DNA of 64,000 bases. It comes from Shewanella mesophila (lineage in GTDB: Bacteria > Pseudomonadota > Gammaproteobacteria > Enterobacterales > Shewanellaceae). Positions 1 through 8,338 of the stretch are shown here, piece by piece. Location: NCBI RefSeq assembly GCF_019457515.1, contig NZ_CP080421.1:806001-870000 (forward strand), given 5' to 3'. Under the pieces are notes generated by a model. It made no database searches and was not told the origin of the DNA. It saw only the letters and a list, made by a program, of their open reading frames with translations. The stretch's first letter is position 1; each line of letters begins with the position of its first letter. A program made the position numbers and the translations under genes.

Positions 1-81
1 TAATTGTCGTCCTAACAGCAAGGTTTTCTTGCGCGCAGAGACATCAAGTTGGTTGGAGGATACCTTGACGACTTCAGCCAT
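1..81 (-). CDS. N-terminal fragment of an unidentified protein (runs off the left edge)
   Basis: An ATG at 81 reading leftward opens a frame of 27 codons with no stop before the window edge. It starts MAEVVKVSSNQLDVSARKK and continues to a Leu-rich then Arg/Gln stretch. There is no signal peptide. It is followed on the right by the 3' end of the leftward MFS gene, so the two could be read in the same direction. The fragment is too short for me to recognise a family, and it could be a chance frame. Confidence 0.4.
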   Translation of the reverse strand, partial: MAEVVKVSSNQLDVSARKKTLLLGRQL

Positions 82-161
82 GTTTACATCGCTCTATGTT
101 CTATGTGCATTACACAAGTTTATCTCAAAAATACCACATACCCTAGCACCCCGCAGGGCAA

Positions 162-1331
162 TTAAGAGTTAGCGTTTACAGGCCAGTTAACTTGCTTGTC
201 TGTACTTGGATGGCGCGGGATGTTGAACGCCAAAATTAAGGAGCACAGCGCAAAACCTGCGCCGATAAAGAACACCATTTTATTGGAGTAGAGCCAGAGT
301 ATTCCCAGTAGTGCAGGGATAACCACCGCCGCGATATGGTTAATGGTGAAGCTAACCGACATGGTCGCGGCGATATCTTTTGGATCGGCAATCTTTTGGA
401 AATAGGTTTTTATCGCAATCGCCATGGCAAATAGGAGGTGATCCATAACGTACAGTGCTGCAGCAAACTCGCTCTGTTCGACAAAGGCATAACTGGTAAA
501 AATGATGATCAAGCCGATATATTCTAAGGTCAGGGCATTACGCTCGCCGATGCGGCCAATAAAGCGCCCAATCGCTGGTGCAAACAATAGGTTAACCACG
601 TAGTTAATCAGAAATAGCGCGGTGATCTGGCTAACGCTGTAACCAAACTTTTCAACCATCATAAAGCCGGCAAAAACCATGAATATCTGTCGTCTGGCGC
701 CTGAGAAAAAGGTCAGCAAATAATAGAGCCAATAGCGCTTACGTAAGATCACCTTCTTGTGTTGGATCTCCCCCTGAGGAAACTGTGGGAAATAACCCGT
801 TAAGATAATTACCATCACCAGCCCTAGCATACCTATGATGGCATACATCCACTGATAATCGAGTTGCAGCCAAGTCATGATAATCCAAATACTGGCGTAT
901 CCCGTGAGCGCCGCAGCCGATCGCCAAGCCAGTGCTTTACCTAAAAAACCAGCCGCCTCTTGTTTGTCGACCCATTGTAATGTCAGTGATTGATTTATCG
1001 TTTCAAAGTAATGAAACCCAACAGACATCAATATGGTGGTGAGATAGAGGCCAACCACCTGTGGAAAAAATCCAGTAATGGCGACGCCTATGGTCAGCAA
1101 GGCTAATGATAAAAGCGCGAATGTCTGCTCTTTTAGCAGCAGTAAAATAAAGATGGCGGTGAATGCAAGAAATCCAGGAACTTCTCTCAGACTCTGTAAT
1201 ATCCCTATCTCTGCGCCAGTAAAGTTGGCGCGTTCGATAACGAAGTTATTCAGTAAGACTTGCCAAACAGAAAACACCAGTGACATAACAAATGTCATTA
1301 ATAACAAAAGTTTTTGTGGACTTTTCTGCAT
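162..1331 (-). CDS. Major facilitator superfamily (MFS) transporter
   Basis: A 389-residue inner-membrane protein with about twelve hydrophobic segments in two halves, joined by a charged cytoplasmic loop near residues 190-205 (GEIQHKKVILRKRYW). This is the usual length and layout of an MFS permease. The N-terminal stretch with WQVLLNNFVIERANFTGAEIG resembles the first helix and loop of MFS exporters. The substrate cannot be told from the sequence. It is divergent from the iron-regulated operon starting at 1561, and the Fur box at 1485-1503 lies in the shared upstream region about 155 bases from this start. Iron-linked expression is therefore possible but only inferred. No good Shine-Dalgarno precedes the chosen ATG. 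Confidence 0.85.
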   Translation of the reverse strand: MQKSPQKLLLLMTFVMSLVFSVWQVLLNNFVIERANFTGAEIGILQSLREVPGFLAFTAIFILLLLKEQTFALLSLALLTIGVAITGFFPQVVGLYLTTILMSVGFHYFETINQSLTLQWVDKQEAAGFLGKALAWRSAAALTGYASIWIIMTWLQLDYQWMYAIIGMLGLVMVIILTGYFPQFPQGEIQHKKVILRKRYWLYYLLTFFSGARRQIFMVFAGFMMVEKFGYSVSQITALFLINYVVNLLFAPAIGRFIGRIGERNALTLEYIGLIIIFTSYAFVEQSEFAAALYVMDHLLFAMAIAIKTYFQKIADPKDIAATMSVSFTINHIAAVVIPALLGILWLYSNKMVFFIGAGFALCSLILAFNIPRHPSTDKQVNWPVNANS

Positions 1332-1484
1332 GAGTTGTTGCTTCGTTATTTGGCGGGAACAGGTGCCGCTAGTCTACATCATGTTTATTTAGCCACCAAG
1401 ATTGATTCAATCTTTGCTAATTCTTTCTGTTTGATCTTTTCCTGTGCTCTTTATTTTGCATGGCTGTTATTAACAAATGTAAAT

Positions 1485-1503
1485 TGTAATGAGAATGATT
1501 TGC
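1485..1503. promoter_or_regulatory. Candidate Fur box (iron-responsive operator)
   Basis: TGTAATGAGAATGATTTGC matches the 19-bp Fur consensus GATAATGATAATCATTATC at 13 positions, including the core AATGA and AAT-ATT parts. It sits 58 bases upstream of the barrel gene at 1561 and in the divergent region of the MFS gene. The content of the downstream operon (barrel, imelysin, di-heme protein) fits iron control. Confidence 0.65.
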
Positions 1504-1560
1504 ATTTGATGTATCTTGCTCGCATTTAGGGGGAAGCTGTTTATTCAGCGTGGAGAAAAT

Positions 1561-2955
1561 ATGAAGTGGAATTTAAATGCCGTGGCACTAGGGATGAGTG
1601 TTTTTTTATCGACTAACGCCTTGGCCGCGGTGGATCCTGAAGCCTTGCAACAGGCGGTTGAGCGTCAAGAATATGAGCTTAAGTTACTCAAGCAGCAATT
1701 GGCGGCGATGGCTGAACAACAGCAACAGCAACAGCAACAACAGCAGCAAGCAAAGCAGCAGGAAGTCGTCAAAGCTGCAGTGCAATCGGAAGAGGCTAAG
1801 CGCCCTTGGAGCCGATTTAAGTTCGAATCATATGGCAGCGTTAATTACACCAGTGACGAATACTACGACAATGTTCAAGATACTTCGCCTGAGCGCCGAG
1901 GCCGTTTCGATCTCGAGCGTATTGTGACCGAGTTTGGCTATCAGTTTACTGATGAATGGGACATGGAGGTCGAAATTGAATATGAACATGGCGGCACCGG
2001 GAGCGCGCTAGAATACGATGGTTTTGATGAGTTTGGTGAGTTTGAGTCGGAGGTCGAAGCGGGCGGTGAAGTGATGATCGAAAAGGCTCAGCTTCGCTAT
2101 CGTCCTAATCAACACTTTGGGATTAAGTTCGGTAACATCCATCTGCCTATCGGCTTGTCTAGCATATTACATAAACCTAACCAGTACCTGACTGTACTGC
2201 GTCATCGCAGCGAAGCGGCTATGTTACCCGCGGTATGGAATGAAACCGGGGTAGGCATTTTTGGCGAATATGCCGATTTCCACTATCAGGCTCAAGTGAT
2301 TAGTGGTTTGAATTCTGAATATTTCCGCACCTATGATTGGATAGCGTCAGGGCATCAAAAGCGTTTCGAAAGAGTCAATGCCGATGACTTAGCTTATGCC
2401 TTACGCCTAGATTATGGAAGTTTCAAACAGGGTACAGCCGTTGGTGTGGCCTACTATTACGGTAACACTAGCGGTAATCGCCATAAGAGTAACAAGGTAA
2501 GCGGCGATGGTAGTGTCAGCATTCTTGCCGTGTCAGGAGCCTATGTTGAAGGGCCATGGATCTTACGTGGTCAATATCTGCATGGCACCTTGAGTGATGC
2601 CGATGCGATCACTCAAGCGAATAAATCGACCCCAGGCTTAAAGCCGGGTAACTTTGCCCAATTGGGCAGCGAGTCTGAAGTCTTCTTTATCGAAGCGGGT
2701 ATCGACTTGCACCACTTCTTTGACCTTCCATTAACGGTATTTGCCAATCTCGATTATGCCAATCCGCTTGCCGATGTGGACAGCGGCAGCGCAACCAAAC
2801 GGTACGAAAACACGTGGACCAGCCTTGGGGTTAACTACTCACCAATTCCAGAAATAGTCATTAAGGCTGAGGCGGGGCGTCAGCAAGTTGCCGTTGCGGC
2901 CATTCCAGATACCAACTTTTTCGCTTTAGGTGTTGGATATCAATTTTCACTATAA
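1561..2955 (+). CDS. Outer-membrane beta-barrel (porin-like) protein with N-terminal coiled coil and poly-Gln
   Basis: Starts at the ATG at 1561, preceded by GGAGAA; an upstream in-frame extension lacks a ribosome site. The 464-residue product has a signal peptide cleaved after ALA (near residue 24), then a short heptad-like coiled coil and a run of about a dozen glutamines. The rest alternates aromatic and polar residues, typical of a 14-18 strand barrel, and ends in YQFSL. N-terminal coiled coils in porins usually drive trimerisation. It resembles phosphate-selective or general porins (OprP/O-like) but its substrate is not evident. It is first in an apparent operon with the imelysin and di-heme genes, 42 bases from the next start, below a Fur box. 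A role in moving an iron species across the outer membrane is an inference. Confidence 0.8.
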   Translation: MKWNLNAVALGMSVFLSTNALAAVDPEALQQAVERQEYELKLLKQQLAAMAEQQQQQQQQQQQAKQQEVVKAAVQSEEAKRPWSRFKFESYGSVNYTSDEYYDNVQDTSPERRGRFDLERIVTEFGYQFTDEWDMEVEIEYEHGGTGSALEYDGFDEFGEFESEVEAGGEVMIEKAQLRYRPNQHFGIKFGNIHLPIGLSSILHKPNQYLTVLRHRSEAAMLPAVWNETGVGIFGEYADFHYQAQVISGLNSEYFRTYDWIASGHQKRFERVNADDLAYALRLDYGSFKQGTAVGVAYYYGNTSGNRHKSNKVSGDGSVSILAVSGAYVEGPWILRGQYLHGTLSDADAITQANKSTPGLKPGNFAQLGSESEVFFIEAGIDLHHFFDLPLTVFANLDYANPLADVDSGSATKRYENTWTSLGVNYSPIPEIVIKAEAGRQQVAVAAIPDTNFFALGVGYQFSL

Positions 2956-2997
2956 GTGGCGCTGACCGTCATTTCGAATAAATAAATGGAGTTATCA

Positions 2998-4149
2998 ATG
3001 AAACAACTTAAATACAGTGCGATCGCCTTAGCCCTTATCTCTTCTTTAGCCGCTTGTGGTGGCTCTGGTAGCGACGATACACCAGTCGTGGAGCCAGAAA
3101 CGGGCTTTAGTTTTTCGGCTGACGAGATGATAGTCAATCTAAGTGATGACGTGATTGTTAGCGGATATTCGATTTTAGCCGATCGCGGTGCGGCATTACT
3201 CTTAGCGACCCAAACCTTAGTGGCTACACCAACTCAAGCCAATTTGGAGGCGGCGCAAGCCGCTTGGAAAAATGCGCGTCAACCTTGGGAGCAGGGGGAG
3301 TCGCATATTTTTGGCCCAGTAGATTCATTAGGCATCGATCCCCATTTAGATAGCTGGCCGCTAAACACCACAGATCTGCAAACTGTGCTGGCAAATAGCT
3401 CAGGCTTTGATGCAGACACCATCAAAGTGTGGAACGATGATGTTCAAGGGTTCCATACCATGGAATACCTGCTCTTTGGCGATGGCGTCACTAACAACGT
3501 TAAAAGTATCGACGAGCTTAGCGTGAACGAGCGCGATTATCTCATGGGACTTGCCGAAGTGTTTCGTGACTACACTCGGATCCTCGCCGATGCTTGGTTA
3601 GTGAGTCATGATGGCCAGTCTGGTGCTGCCTATGGTGAGTTGCTCAAGAATCCTGGAGTGAATGACAATACTTTTTATAGCTCTCAAGTGGGGGTCATAG
3701 AAGAGTTAATTCAAGGGATGATCGGCATCGTCGACGAAGTGGGTAACGGTAAAATAGCCGATCCCTTCGGTAGCTCGGTGCAGACCGCCGACACCTCCAA
3801 GGTCGAGTCTCAATACTCTTGGAACTCGCTAACCGATTTTAGCGACAACATCATTGGGGTGCGTAATGTCTACCAAGGTGAATTTACAGGTGAAGCCGAT
3901 AAGCAAGGTATTGTCGATTTTGTTAACGCGGCAAACCCCGAGTTAGCCAATCGTGTTGGCCGTGAAATCGATGATGCTATTTTGCAGATCCGCGCCATAG
4001 CTGGAACCAATGACATGCCATTTCGTCAGGCAATACAAGATACCGAAGGGCGAGTAAGGGTACAAAAGGCGGTAGATGCGCTGTCCAAGTTACAAACTAG
4101 CCTACAAAACGAGGTGCTGCCATTACTGCAAGAGTGGCAAGGGAAATAG
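2998..4149 (+). CDS. Imelysin family (M75-like) lipoprotein, iron-regulated protein A type
   Basis: A 383-residue predicted lipoprotein with lipobox LAAC, so cysteine 20 or so would be lipidated. The ATG at 2998 is preferred over 2986, because the earlier ATG overlaps the GGAG ribosome site. The imelysin GxHxxE signature is present as GFHTME around residues 151-156 and is followed by YLLFG. Imelysin-like proteins (IrpA, EfeO relatives) are two-helical-bundle periplasmic or outer-membrane proteins tied to iron uptake; they were first described as peptidases, but activity is doubtful. Its position between a Fur-boxed barrel gene and a DUF1111-type di-heme protein matches a known iron-uptake neighbourhood. 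The exact substrate is unknown. Confidence 0.88.
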   Translation: MKQLKYSAIALALISSLAACGGSGSDDTPVVEPETGFSFSADEMIVNLSDDVIVSGYSILADRGAALLLATQTLVATPTQANLEAAQAAWKNARQPWEQGESHIFGPVDSLGIDPHLDSWPLNTTDLQTVLANSSGFDADTIKVWNDDVQGFHTMEYLLFGDGVTNNVKSIDELSVNERDYLMGLAEVFRDYTRILADAWLVSHDGQSGAAYGELLKNPGVNDNTFYSSQVGVIEELIQGMIGIVDEVGNGKIADPFGSSVQTADTSKVESQYSWNSLTDFSDNIIGVRNVYQGEFTGEADKQGIVDFVNAANPELANRVGREIDDAILQIRAIAGTNDMPFRQAIQDTEGRVRVQKAVDALSKLQTSLQNEVLPLLQEWQGK

Positions 4150-4157
4150 GTTAATAC

Positions 4158-4191
4158 AAAGGGGAGGCGCTATGCGTTCTCCTCTTTTTTT
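4158..4191 (+). terminator. Possible intra-operon terminator or attenuator
   Basis: AAAGGGGAG pairs imperfectly with CTCCTCTTT around a 12-nt loop and is followed by a run of seven T. It lies in the 75-bp gap between the imelysin and di-heme genes. It could lower expression of the downstream gene rather than end the operon. Confidence 0.4.
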
Positions 4192-4224
4192 GCCATAAAG
4201 CCCCCAGTTTTATTAAGGCTAAAT

Positions 4225-5859
4225 GTGAGTAAGTTAATGATTAAAAACAGTATTAAATACCAAACACTCGGCGCGGTAGCCATCGTTTATTGTTTAAGCG
4301 GTTGCGGTGGTTCCGGTGATGAAGTGACAACCCCAACGCCAGATAAAGTCTACCCAGCCTATACCGATGTAACGGCATTGGGTGGAGAGACGACAACCTT
4401 CGATTCGGCTTCATCTGGTCATGGATTTTCCACGCCTGCGGTCAACCTTAATCCAGCAGAACTCAGCCAGCATCTCGCCGGTGACGTCAACTTTGAAACC
4501 GCCTTTACCACGGCACCTAATCGCGAGCATCCAGAGCTTGATGGCTTAGGCCCTGTGTTTAACAATGCCGACTGCAACTCTTGTCATCAGCGAGATGGTC
4601 GTAACTCAACGCCGGTGGTTCCCGCAGGAAAAACCCGTATTAAACTGGGCTCAGATGCGGGGATCTTTCTAAGAATAAGTAAAGCGCCCGCAATCTCCTG
4701 TACCGTGGTTTCGTTAGCCAATGATTACTGCGCGCCGATCCCCGTGCCAAATTTTGGTGGGCAACTCTTCCATCGAGGCGTGCTTCAGGCGCGTGCCGAT
4801 TGGGAGCAAAATCTGTTTGGTGGTCAGGCAGATGTGTATCTCTCCTATGAGACTCATACAGTGACGTATCCCGATGGCAGCAGCGTCAATTTGAAAAAAC
4901 CACTGTTTGAGGTAGAGAACCCTTTTGACGCGCCGGGTGAAACTAAGGCGAGCAGTAACCTGACTTCGAACCTGTTGCAAGATGATGTGCTGATGGGCTG
5001 GCGAAACGGCATGCCTGTCTTTGGTCTAGGTTTGTTAGAGGCGATTCCTGAGGCCGATATTGTCGCCCTCGCCGACGAGAATGATGCCAATGGTGACCAT
5101 ATTTCTGGTCGTCCTAATTATGTTTTCGATGCGGTTAAGGCGCAAAAGGGAGTTGAACCTCCAGTGTCACTCGGGCGTTTCGGTTGGAAAGCCAATACCC
5201 CAAGCGTACGGGTGCAGTCTTTAGGTGCGCTGAGAGGCGATATTGGGATCACCAACCCGTTGTTTCCTGACGAAAGCATTGTCGGCACCTCGTTGCATGA
5301 TAGCTATTTAACCCGCACAGGTTTTACAGATACGGGCAGTGATGAAAGTGGTGCTCCAGAGGCCAGCGCGGAGTTTAGTGATGATGTAGTGTTTTACGCA
5401 GAAACCTTAGCGGTGCCAGCACGGCGTAATGTGCAAGACACTGATGTACGTGAAGGTGCACGCCTATTTACCCAGCTCAACTGTACAGGGTGTCATCAAC
5501 CGAGCTTTGTGACTAAATCATCGGGAGATATTGGTGGTATGCCAATGATCGATGCATTAAAAGGGCAAACTATTTATCCATTTACCGACATGTTGCTCCA
5601 CGATATGGGAGAGGGACTTGCAGATGGTCGTCCTGATTTTTTAGCTAATGGTAATGAGTGGCGTACTCGGCCGTTATGGGGCATAGGTTTAACTCAAACG
5701 GTGAATCCACAAGCGGGTTTTTTGCACGATGGGCGAGCCAATACCATAGAGGAGGCGATTTTATGGCACGGCGGTGAAGCGCAAACCAGCACAGATAATT
5801 TTATGGCTCTGAGCGCCAGTGAACGGGCGCAGCTAATCGCTTTTGTGATGTCGTTATAG
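4225..5859 (+). CDS. Di-heme oxidoreductase / putative peroxidase (DUF1111, DHOR family) lipoprotein
   Basis: A 544-residue protein starting at a GTG at 4225 with TAAGG just upstream; an ATG four codons later is the alternative. Lipobox LSGC around residue 27 predicts a periplasm-facing lipoprotein. Two c-type heme sites are visible, CNSCH at 117-121 and CTGCH at about 420-424, the arrangement of the DUF1111 di-heme family. Conserved C-terminal HDMGEGLADGRPDF and FLHDGRANTIEEAI blocks also fit. Members commonly sit beside imelysin genes in iron-responsive loci and are thought to act on iron redox state or peroxide; the reaction is not established. A strong terminator follows at 5888. Confidence 0.88.
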   Translation: MSKLMIKNSIKYQTLGAVAIVYCLSGCGGSGDEVTTPTPDKVYPAYTDVTALGGETTTFDSASSGHGFSTPAVNLNPAELSQHLAGDVNFETAFTTAPNREHPELDGLGPVFNNADCNSCHQRDGRNSTPVVPAGKTRIKLGSDAGIFLRISKAPAISCTVVSLANDYCAPIPVPNFGGQLFHRGVLQARADWEQNLFGGQADVYLSYETHTVTYPDGSSVNLKKPLFEVENPFDAPGETKASSNLTSNLLQDDVLMGWRNGMPVFGLGLLEAIPEADIVALADENDANGDHISGRPNYVFDAVKAQKGVEPPVSLGRFGWKANTPSVRVQSLGALRGDIGITNPLFPDESIVGTSLHDSYLTRTGFTDTGSDESGAPEASAEFSDDVVFYAETLAVPARRNVQDTDVREGARLFTQLNCTGCHQPSFVTKSSGDIGGMPMIDALKGQTIYPFTDMLLHDMGEGLADGRPDFLANGNEWRTRPLWGIGLTQTVNPQAGFLHDGRANTIEEAILWHGGEAQTSTDNFMALSASERAQLIAFVMSL

Positions 5860-5887
5860 TTTAGGTTATACCGACAACCATAAGGTA

Positions 5888-5912
5888 AAAGCGGAGCTTA
5901 GCTCCGCTTTTT
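5888..5912 (+). terminator. Rho-independent terminator of the Fur-boxed operon
   Basis: AAAGCGGAGC and GCTCCGCTTT form a perfect ten-pair stem with a three-base loop, followed by T residues, 29 bases after the di-heme gene stop. Confidence 0.85.
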
Positions 5913-6067
5913 ACTGTCTGTATTTTGCACCGATGGAATTAATTTGTGATATAGGTAAACTTACTCGATGTTTTGCACTTATCCCTCGTGATCTGTTTCA
6001 ACTAAATGTTGGCCTAGATGGCTTATGATGATGTTATAGATTGAAATTAATAATGTTAGAGGTATCA

Positions 6068-6589
6068 GTGAGTAAAATTTTAATCATCTATTCCAGCGTT
6101 CATGGACAGACACGCAAAGTCACTGACTATCTAAAACGGCAGTTAGAGTCTTATGGCAATGAGGTGACATGCGCCAGTATTGAACAATCGCCCGCGCTCG
6201 ATGTTTTCGACAAAGTGGTGATCGGTGCCAGTATCCGCCATGGTAAACATAATCCTGCGGTTTATGATTTTATTAGCCGCAATATCAATCTGCTTAGTGA
6301 TAAGGCTGGTAGCTTTTTTTCGGTGAGTTTAGTGGCGCGAAAACCGGCTAAAAATACCCCTGAAACCAACCCTTATATGCAAGCGTTTCTAGCGAAGACA
6401 ACTTGGAAACCTAAGTTGTTAGCCGTCTTTGGCGGTAACTTAGATTATCAAGGTTATAACGCGCTCGATAGAAACATTATTCGTTTTATCATGTGGTTAA
6501 CTAAAGGACCAACTGCGGCGAATACTAAAGTGGAATATACCGATTGGGATAAAGTCAGTCAGTATGCGCAGCAATTGCACCAACTCTAA
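6068..6589 (+). CDS. hemG: Menaquinone-dependent protoporphyrinogen IX dehydrogenase (HemG flavodoxin type)
   Basis: A 173-residue FMN flavodoxin-fold enzyme that oxidises protoporphyrinogen IX to protoporphyrin IX and passes electrons to the quinone pool. YSSVHGQTRKV at the N-terminus is the FMN phosphate loop. VVIGASIRHGKHN, SVSLVARKPAKNTPETN and VEYTDWDKV align by eye with E. coli HemG. The start chosen is the GTG at 6068 with TTAGAGG upstream; nearer-to-promoter TTG and ATG codons add residues absent from the family. Next is a small cytochrome b gene 27 bases on, likely co-transcribed. Confidence 0.93.
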   Translation: MSKILIIYSSVHGQTRKVTDYLKRQLESYGNEVTCASIEQSPALDVFDKVVIGASIRHGKHNPAVYDFISRNINLLSDKAGSFFSVSLVARKPAKNTPETNPYMQAFLAKTTWKPKLLAVFGGNLDYQGYNALDRNIIRFIMWLTKGPTAANTKVEYTDWDKVSQYAQQLHQL

Positions 6590-6616
6590 TTTAAATCCGT
6601 ATTGAGGAGATGATAG

Positions 6617-7144
6617 ATGGCTAAACTGCTCACCTCATTGGGCAAGAAGGTAGTTGAATATCAACATCTGATGCTGATCCTATTATCGCTATTTTTAATC
6701 TCCACCAGTGGTTGGCTACTCATGGGCCGCGCCATTAGGACTAATGCGTCTATTTGGGACTATTTACACATTTACCTCGGGATGTTGGTTGCCTGTTTCT
6801 CGATTTCTATCTTGCTGACCAATGTAGTTAAAGGTAAATGGCGTCAGTATTTTCCTTGGCTTGCAGGCGACTTTAGCCAACTGAGCAATGATATTTGCGG
6901 CCTCAAGCAAGGTAAAATCCCCTTAGCGGGAGGTCGAGGACTGTTTAGTGTTATCGAAGGAATTGGCTTAGTTTTACTCGTTTTAGTGTCGTTTACTGGT
7001 GTAATGTGGTTTGTGACTCAGGGCAGCAGCGAGGCGCTAAATTGGCGCAGTTATCACCATAGCGCCGCCCATGGGTTTATCGGTTTTATCATAGTGCATA
7101 GTATTTGTGCGGCTGCGCACCTACTGGATTTTATCCGTAATTAG
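6617..7144 (+). CDS. Cytochrome b561-like four-helix membrane protein
   Basis: A 175-residue inner-membrane protein with four hydrophobic helices and several helix-borne histidines (QHLML, DYLHIYLG, YHHSAAHGFIGF, VHSICAAAHLLDF). The pattern fits a di-heme cytochrome b/b6 domain of the prokaryotic b561 type. GAGGAG precedes the ATG at good spacing. It follows hemG directly in the same direction, suggesting joint expression. Whether it takes electrons from HemG or simply uses the heme product is unknown. No other redox subunit is adjacent. Confidence 0.75.
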   Translation: MAKLLTSLGKKVVEYQHLMLILLSLFLISTSGWLLMGRAIRTNASIWDYLHIYLGMLVACFSISILLTNVVKGKWRQYFPWLAGDFSQLSNDICGLKQGKIPLAGGRGLFSVIEGIGLVLLVLVSFTGVMWFVTQGSSEALNWRSYHHSAAHGFIGFIIVHSICAAAHLLDFIRN

Positions 7145-7721
7145 ACCGAATTAGGTTTTAGGTTTTTTGGGATTGCTTTGGTTTGAGTCGGTTTGTGCTC
7201 GGTGGTGCCTGGGGTTAAGTTGAATGTGTTTGAAGGGCGAACCTTCAATGGTAGTTAATTGCCTGCCGCAGGCCTTATGTGCAAGCGCTCTTTTGGCTCG
7301 CTACGAGCACGTCCTTGTGAGCTCTGCGAAACCATCCATGATTTCGAAGGCCAAAAGCGCGCTTACACCTATATCTAACGCCTCTTCGATTTAGCCGTAT
7401 TTGGTGTGAATTCAGAATTAAAAGTGCCCCCAAAATGAGTTAACAAGTTGTCGGTGGATCAGTAACGAACGGACTTTATGGCCTAGCAATTTTCATCGCT
7501 ACACCCGTGTGATGTAATTCACTACTCCCCATTAAAAACTAGATAAGTATACAGCTATATTAAAATCATCAGGATTTTGAACGATTTTCATCCTGTATTC
7601 GTGCGCGTTTTTCCAGATGATATATTTAGCAAAATGCTGATAAGTTCATTATATACAGATAGTTTACTGTGTGCGTTTTCACTGATCCAACGAGGTAAAC
7701 GCGCATGCGCACTAATAAAAT
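7145..7721. other. Intergenic region with palindromic repeat and cassette border
   Basis: This 577-bp gap holds no convincing gene. It contains a TTGAAGG/CCTTCAA hairpin (7230-7248), a large imperfect inverted repeat (7279-7368), and CTCTTCGATTTAGCC near 7382-7396, the reverse complement of the motif that begins the direct repeats at 11.8 and 12.1 kb. Its right end abuts the candidate cassette border GTTAGCT at 7722. Confidence 0.6.
7230..7396. repeat. Palindromic repeat element related to the 11.8-12.3 kb repeats, inverted
   Basis: Arms GTGCAAGCGCTCTTTTGGC (from 7279) and GGCCAAAAGCGCGCTTACAC (to about 7368) are imperfect inverted complements. A separate TTGAAGG-GCGAA-CCTTCAA hairpin lies at 7230-7248. 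The right flank carries CTCTTCGATTTAGCC, seen in direct orientation as GGCTAAATCGAAGAG at 12070. No coding frame is evident inside. Confidence 0.55.
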
Positions 7722-7728
7722 GTTAGCT
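7722..7728 (+). other. Left border of candidate gene cassette A (GTTAGCT)
   Basis: GTTAGCT is the exact reverse complement of AGCTAAC at 8333-8339, which begins the attC-like site after the gene. In integron cassettes the crossover falls after the G of GTT, so the cassette's first bases must pair with its own attC arm; that relationship is seen here. The gene ATG begins 20 bases later. Confidence 0.5.
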
Positions 7729-7747
7729 CTCATCAAAAGAGGTAAGC

Positions 7748-8338
7748 ATGACTAATATAGAATTTGTTAACAGCGCTAATCCACATAGCTGGTTTCTAGT
7801 AGCGGATGACCTTCATTCTCAAGCTGAATTTTTGATGAAAAGTTTTGGTCAAGGTGAGTTAATACGCAGAGATGTCGTAAATGGAAGGTCCGATTCTTGG
7901 GACAATATTAACAGGCCTGTATTTCTGTTAGCTTCTTTCGCATTAGAGAATGCAATCAAAGCATTCCTTGTGTACGAAAATCCTGACTGGATATCTAATG
8001 GTGTGATATCAAAGAAAATGAGAAGTCATAGCCTTTCGAATTTGGTTCAGATGTCCAATCTAATACCGTATAAAGATAGAGGTCATGCGATATTAACAAT
8101 CTTTGAAAATGGCAATGAATCATGGGCTCGATATCCTTGTTATTTGACAAAGGATTCCACAGCAGATCCAATAGCACTAGATAAAAAATTATGGGCTCGA
8201 TACCAGTGGCTTATAGGTGCATACGGGAAACGACTAGTGAAACTGCTAGAAAAAAACTGGGAGGGGCCTCATGGTTTTTCAGGTCATTATGAGATATCGG
8301 GTTGCTTTTTTGGCGTTAACTTTGAGAAAAAGAGCTAA
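7748..8338 (+). CDS. HEPN-like helical protein of unknown function, cassette cargo
   Basis: A 196-residue soluble protein with ATG at 7748 and AGAGG seven bases upstream. I do not recognise it firmly. The block FLLASFALENAIKAFLVYENP followed some 25 residues later by SHSLSNLV resembles the two-helix core of HEPN-type proteins, where an Ala/Glu/Lys-rich helix precedes an H.L..L helix. HEPN domains occur in toxins, phage defence and RNA metabolism. No classical RxxxxH nuclease motif is obvious. Base composition is AT-rich compared with flanking core genes. The gene almost fills a cassette-like unit (7723-8382), leaving only about 20 bases upstream and no promoter of its own, as is usual for integron cargo. 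Confidence 0.55.
   Translation: MTNIEFVNSANPHSWFLVADDLHSQAEFLMKSFGQGELIRRDVVNGRSDSWDNINRPVFLLASFALENAIKAFLVYENPDWISNGVISKKMRSHSLSNLVQMSNLIPYKDRGHAILTIFENGNESWARYPCYLTKDSTADPIALDKKLWARYQWLIGAYGKRLVKLLEKNWEGPHGFSGHYEISGCFFGVNFEKKS

Noticed and set aside
5980..6005. CRP site upstream of hemG (CGTGA-N6-TCAAC)
   Set aside because: Three mismatches in the ten core positions; too weak to claim.
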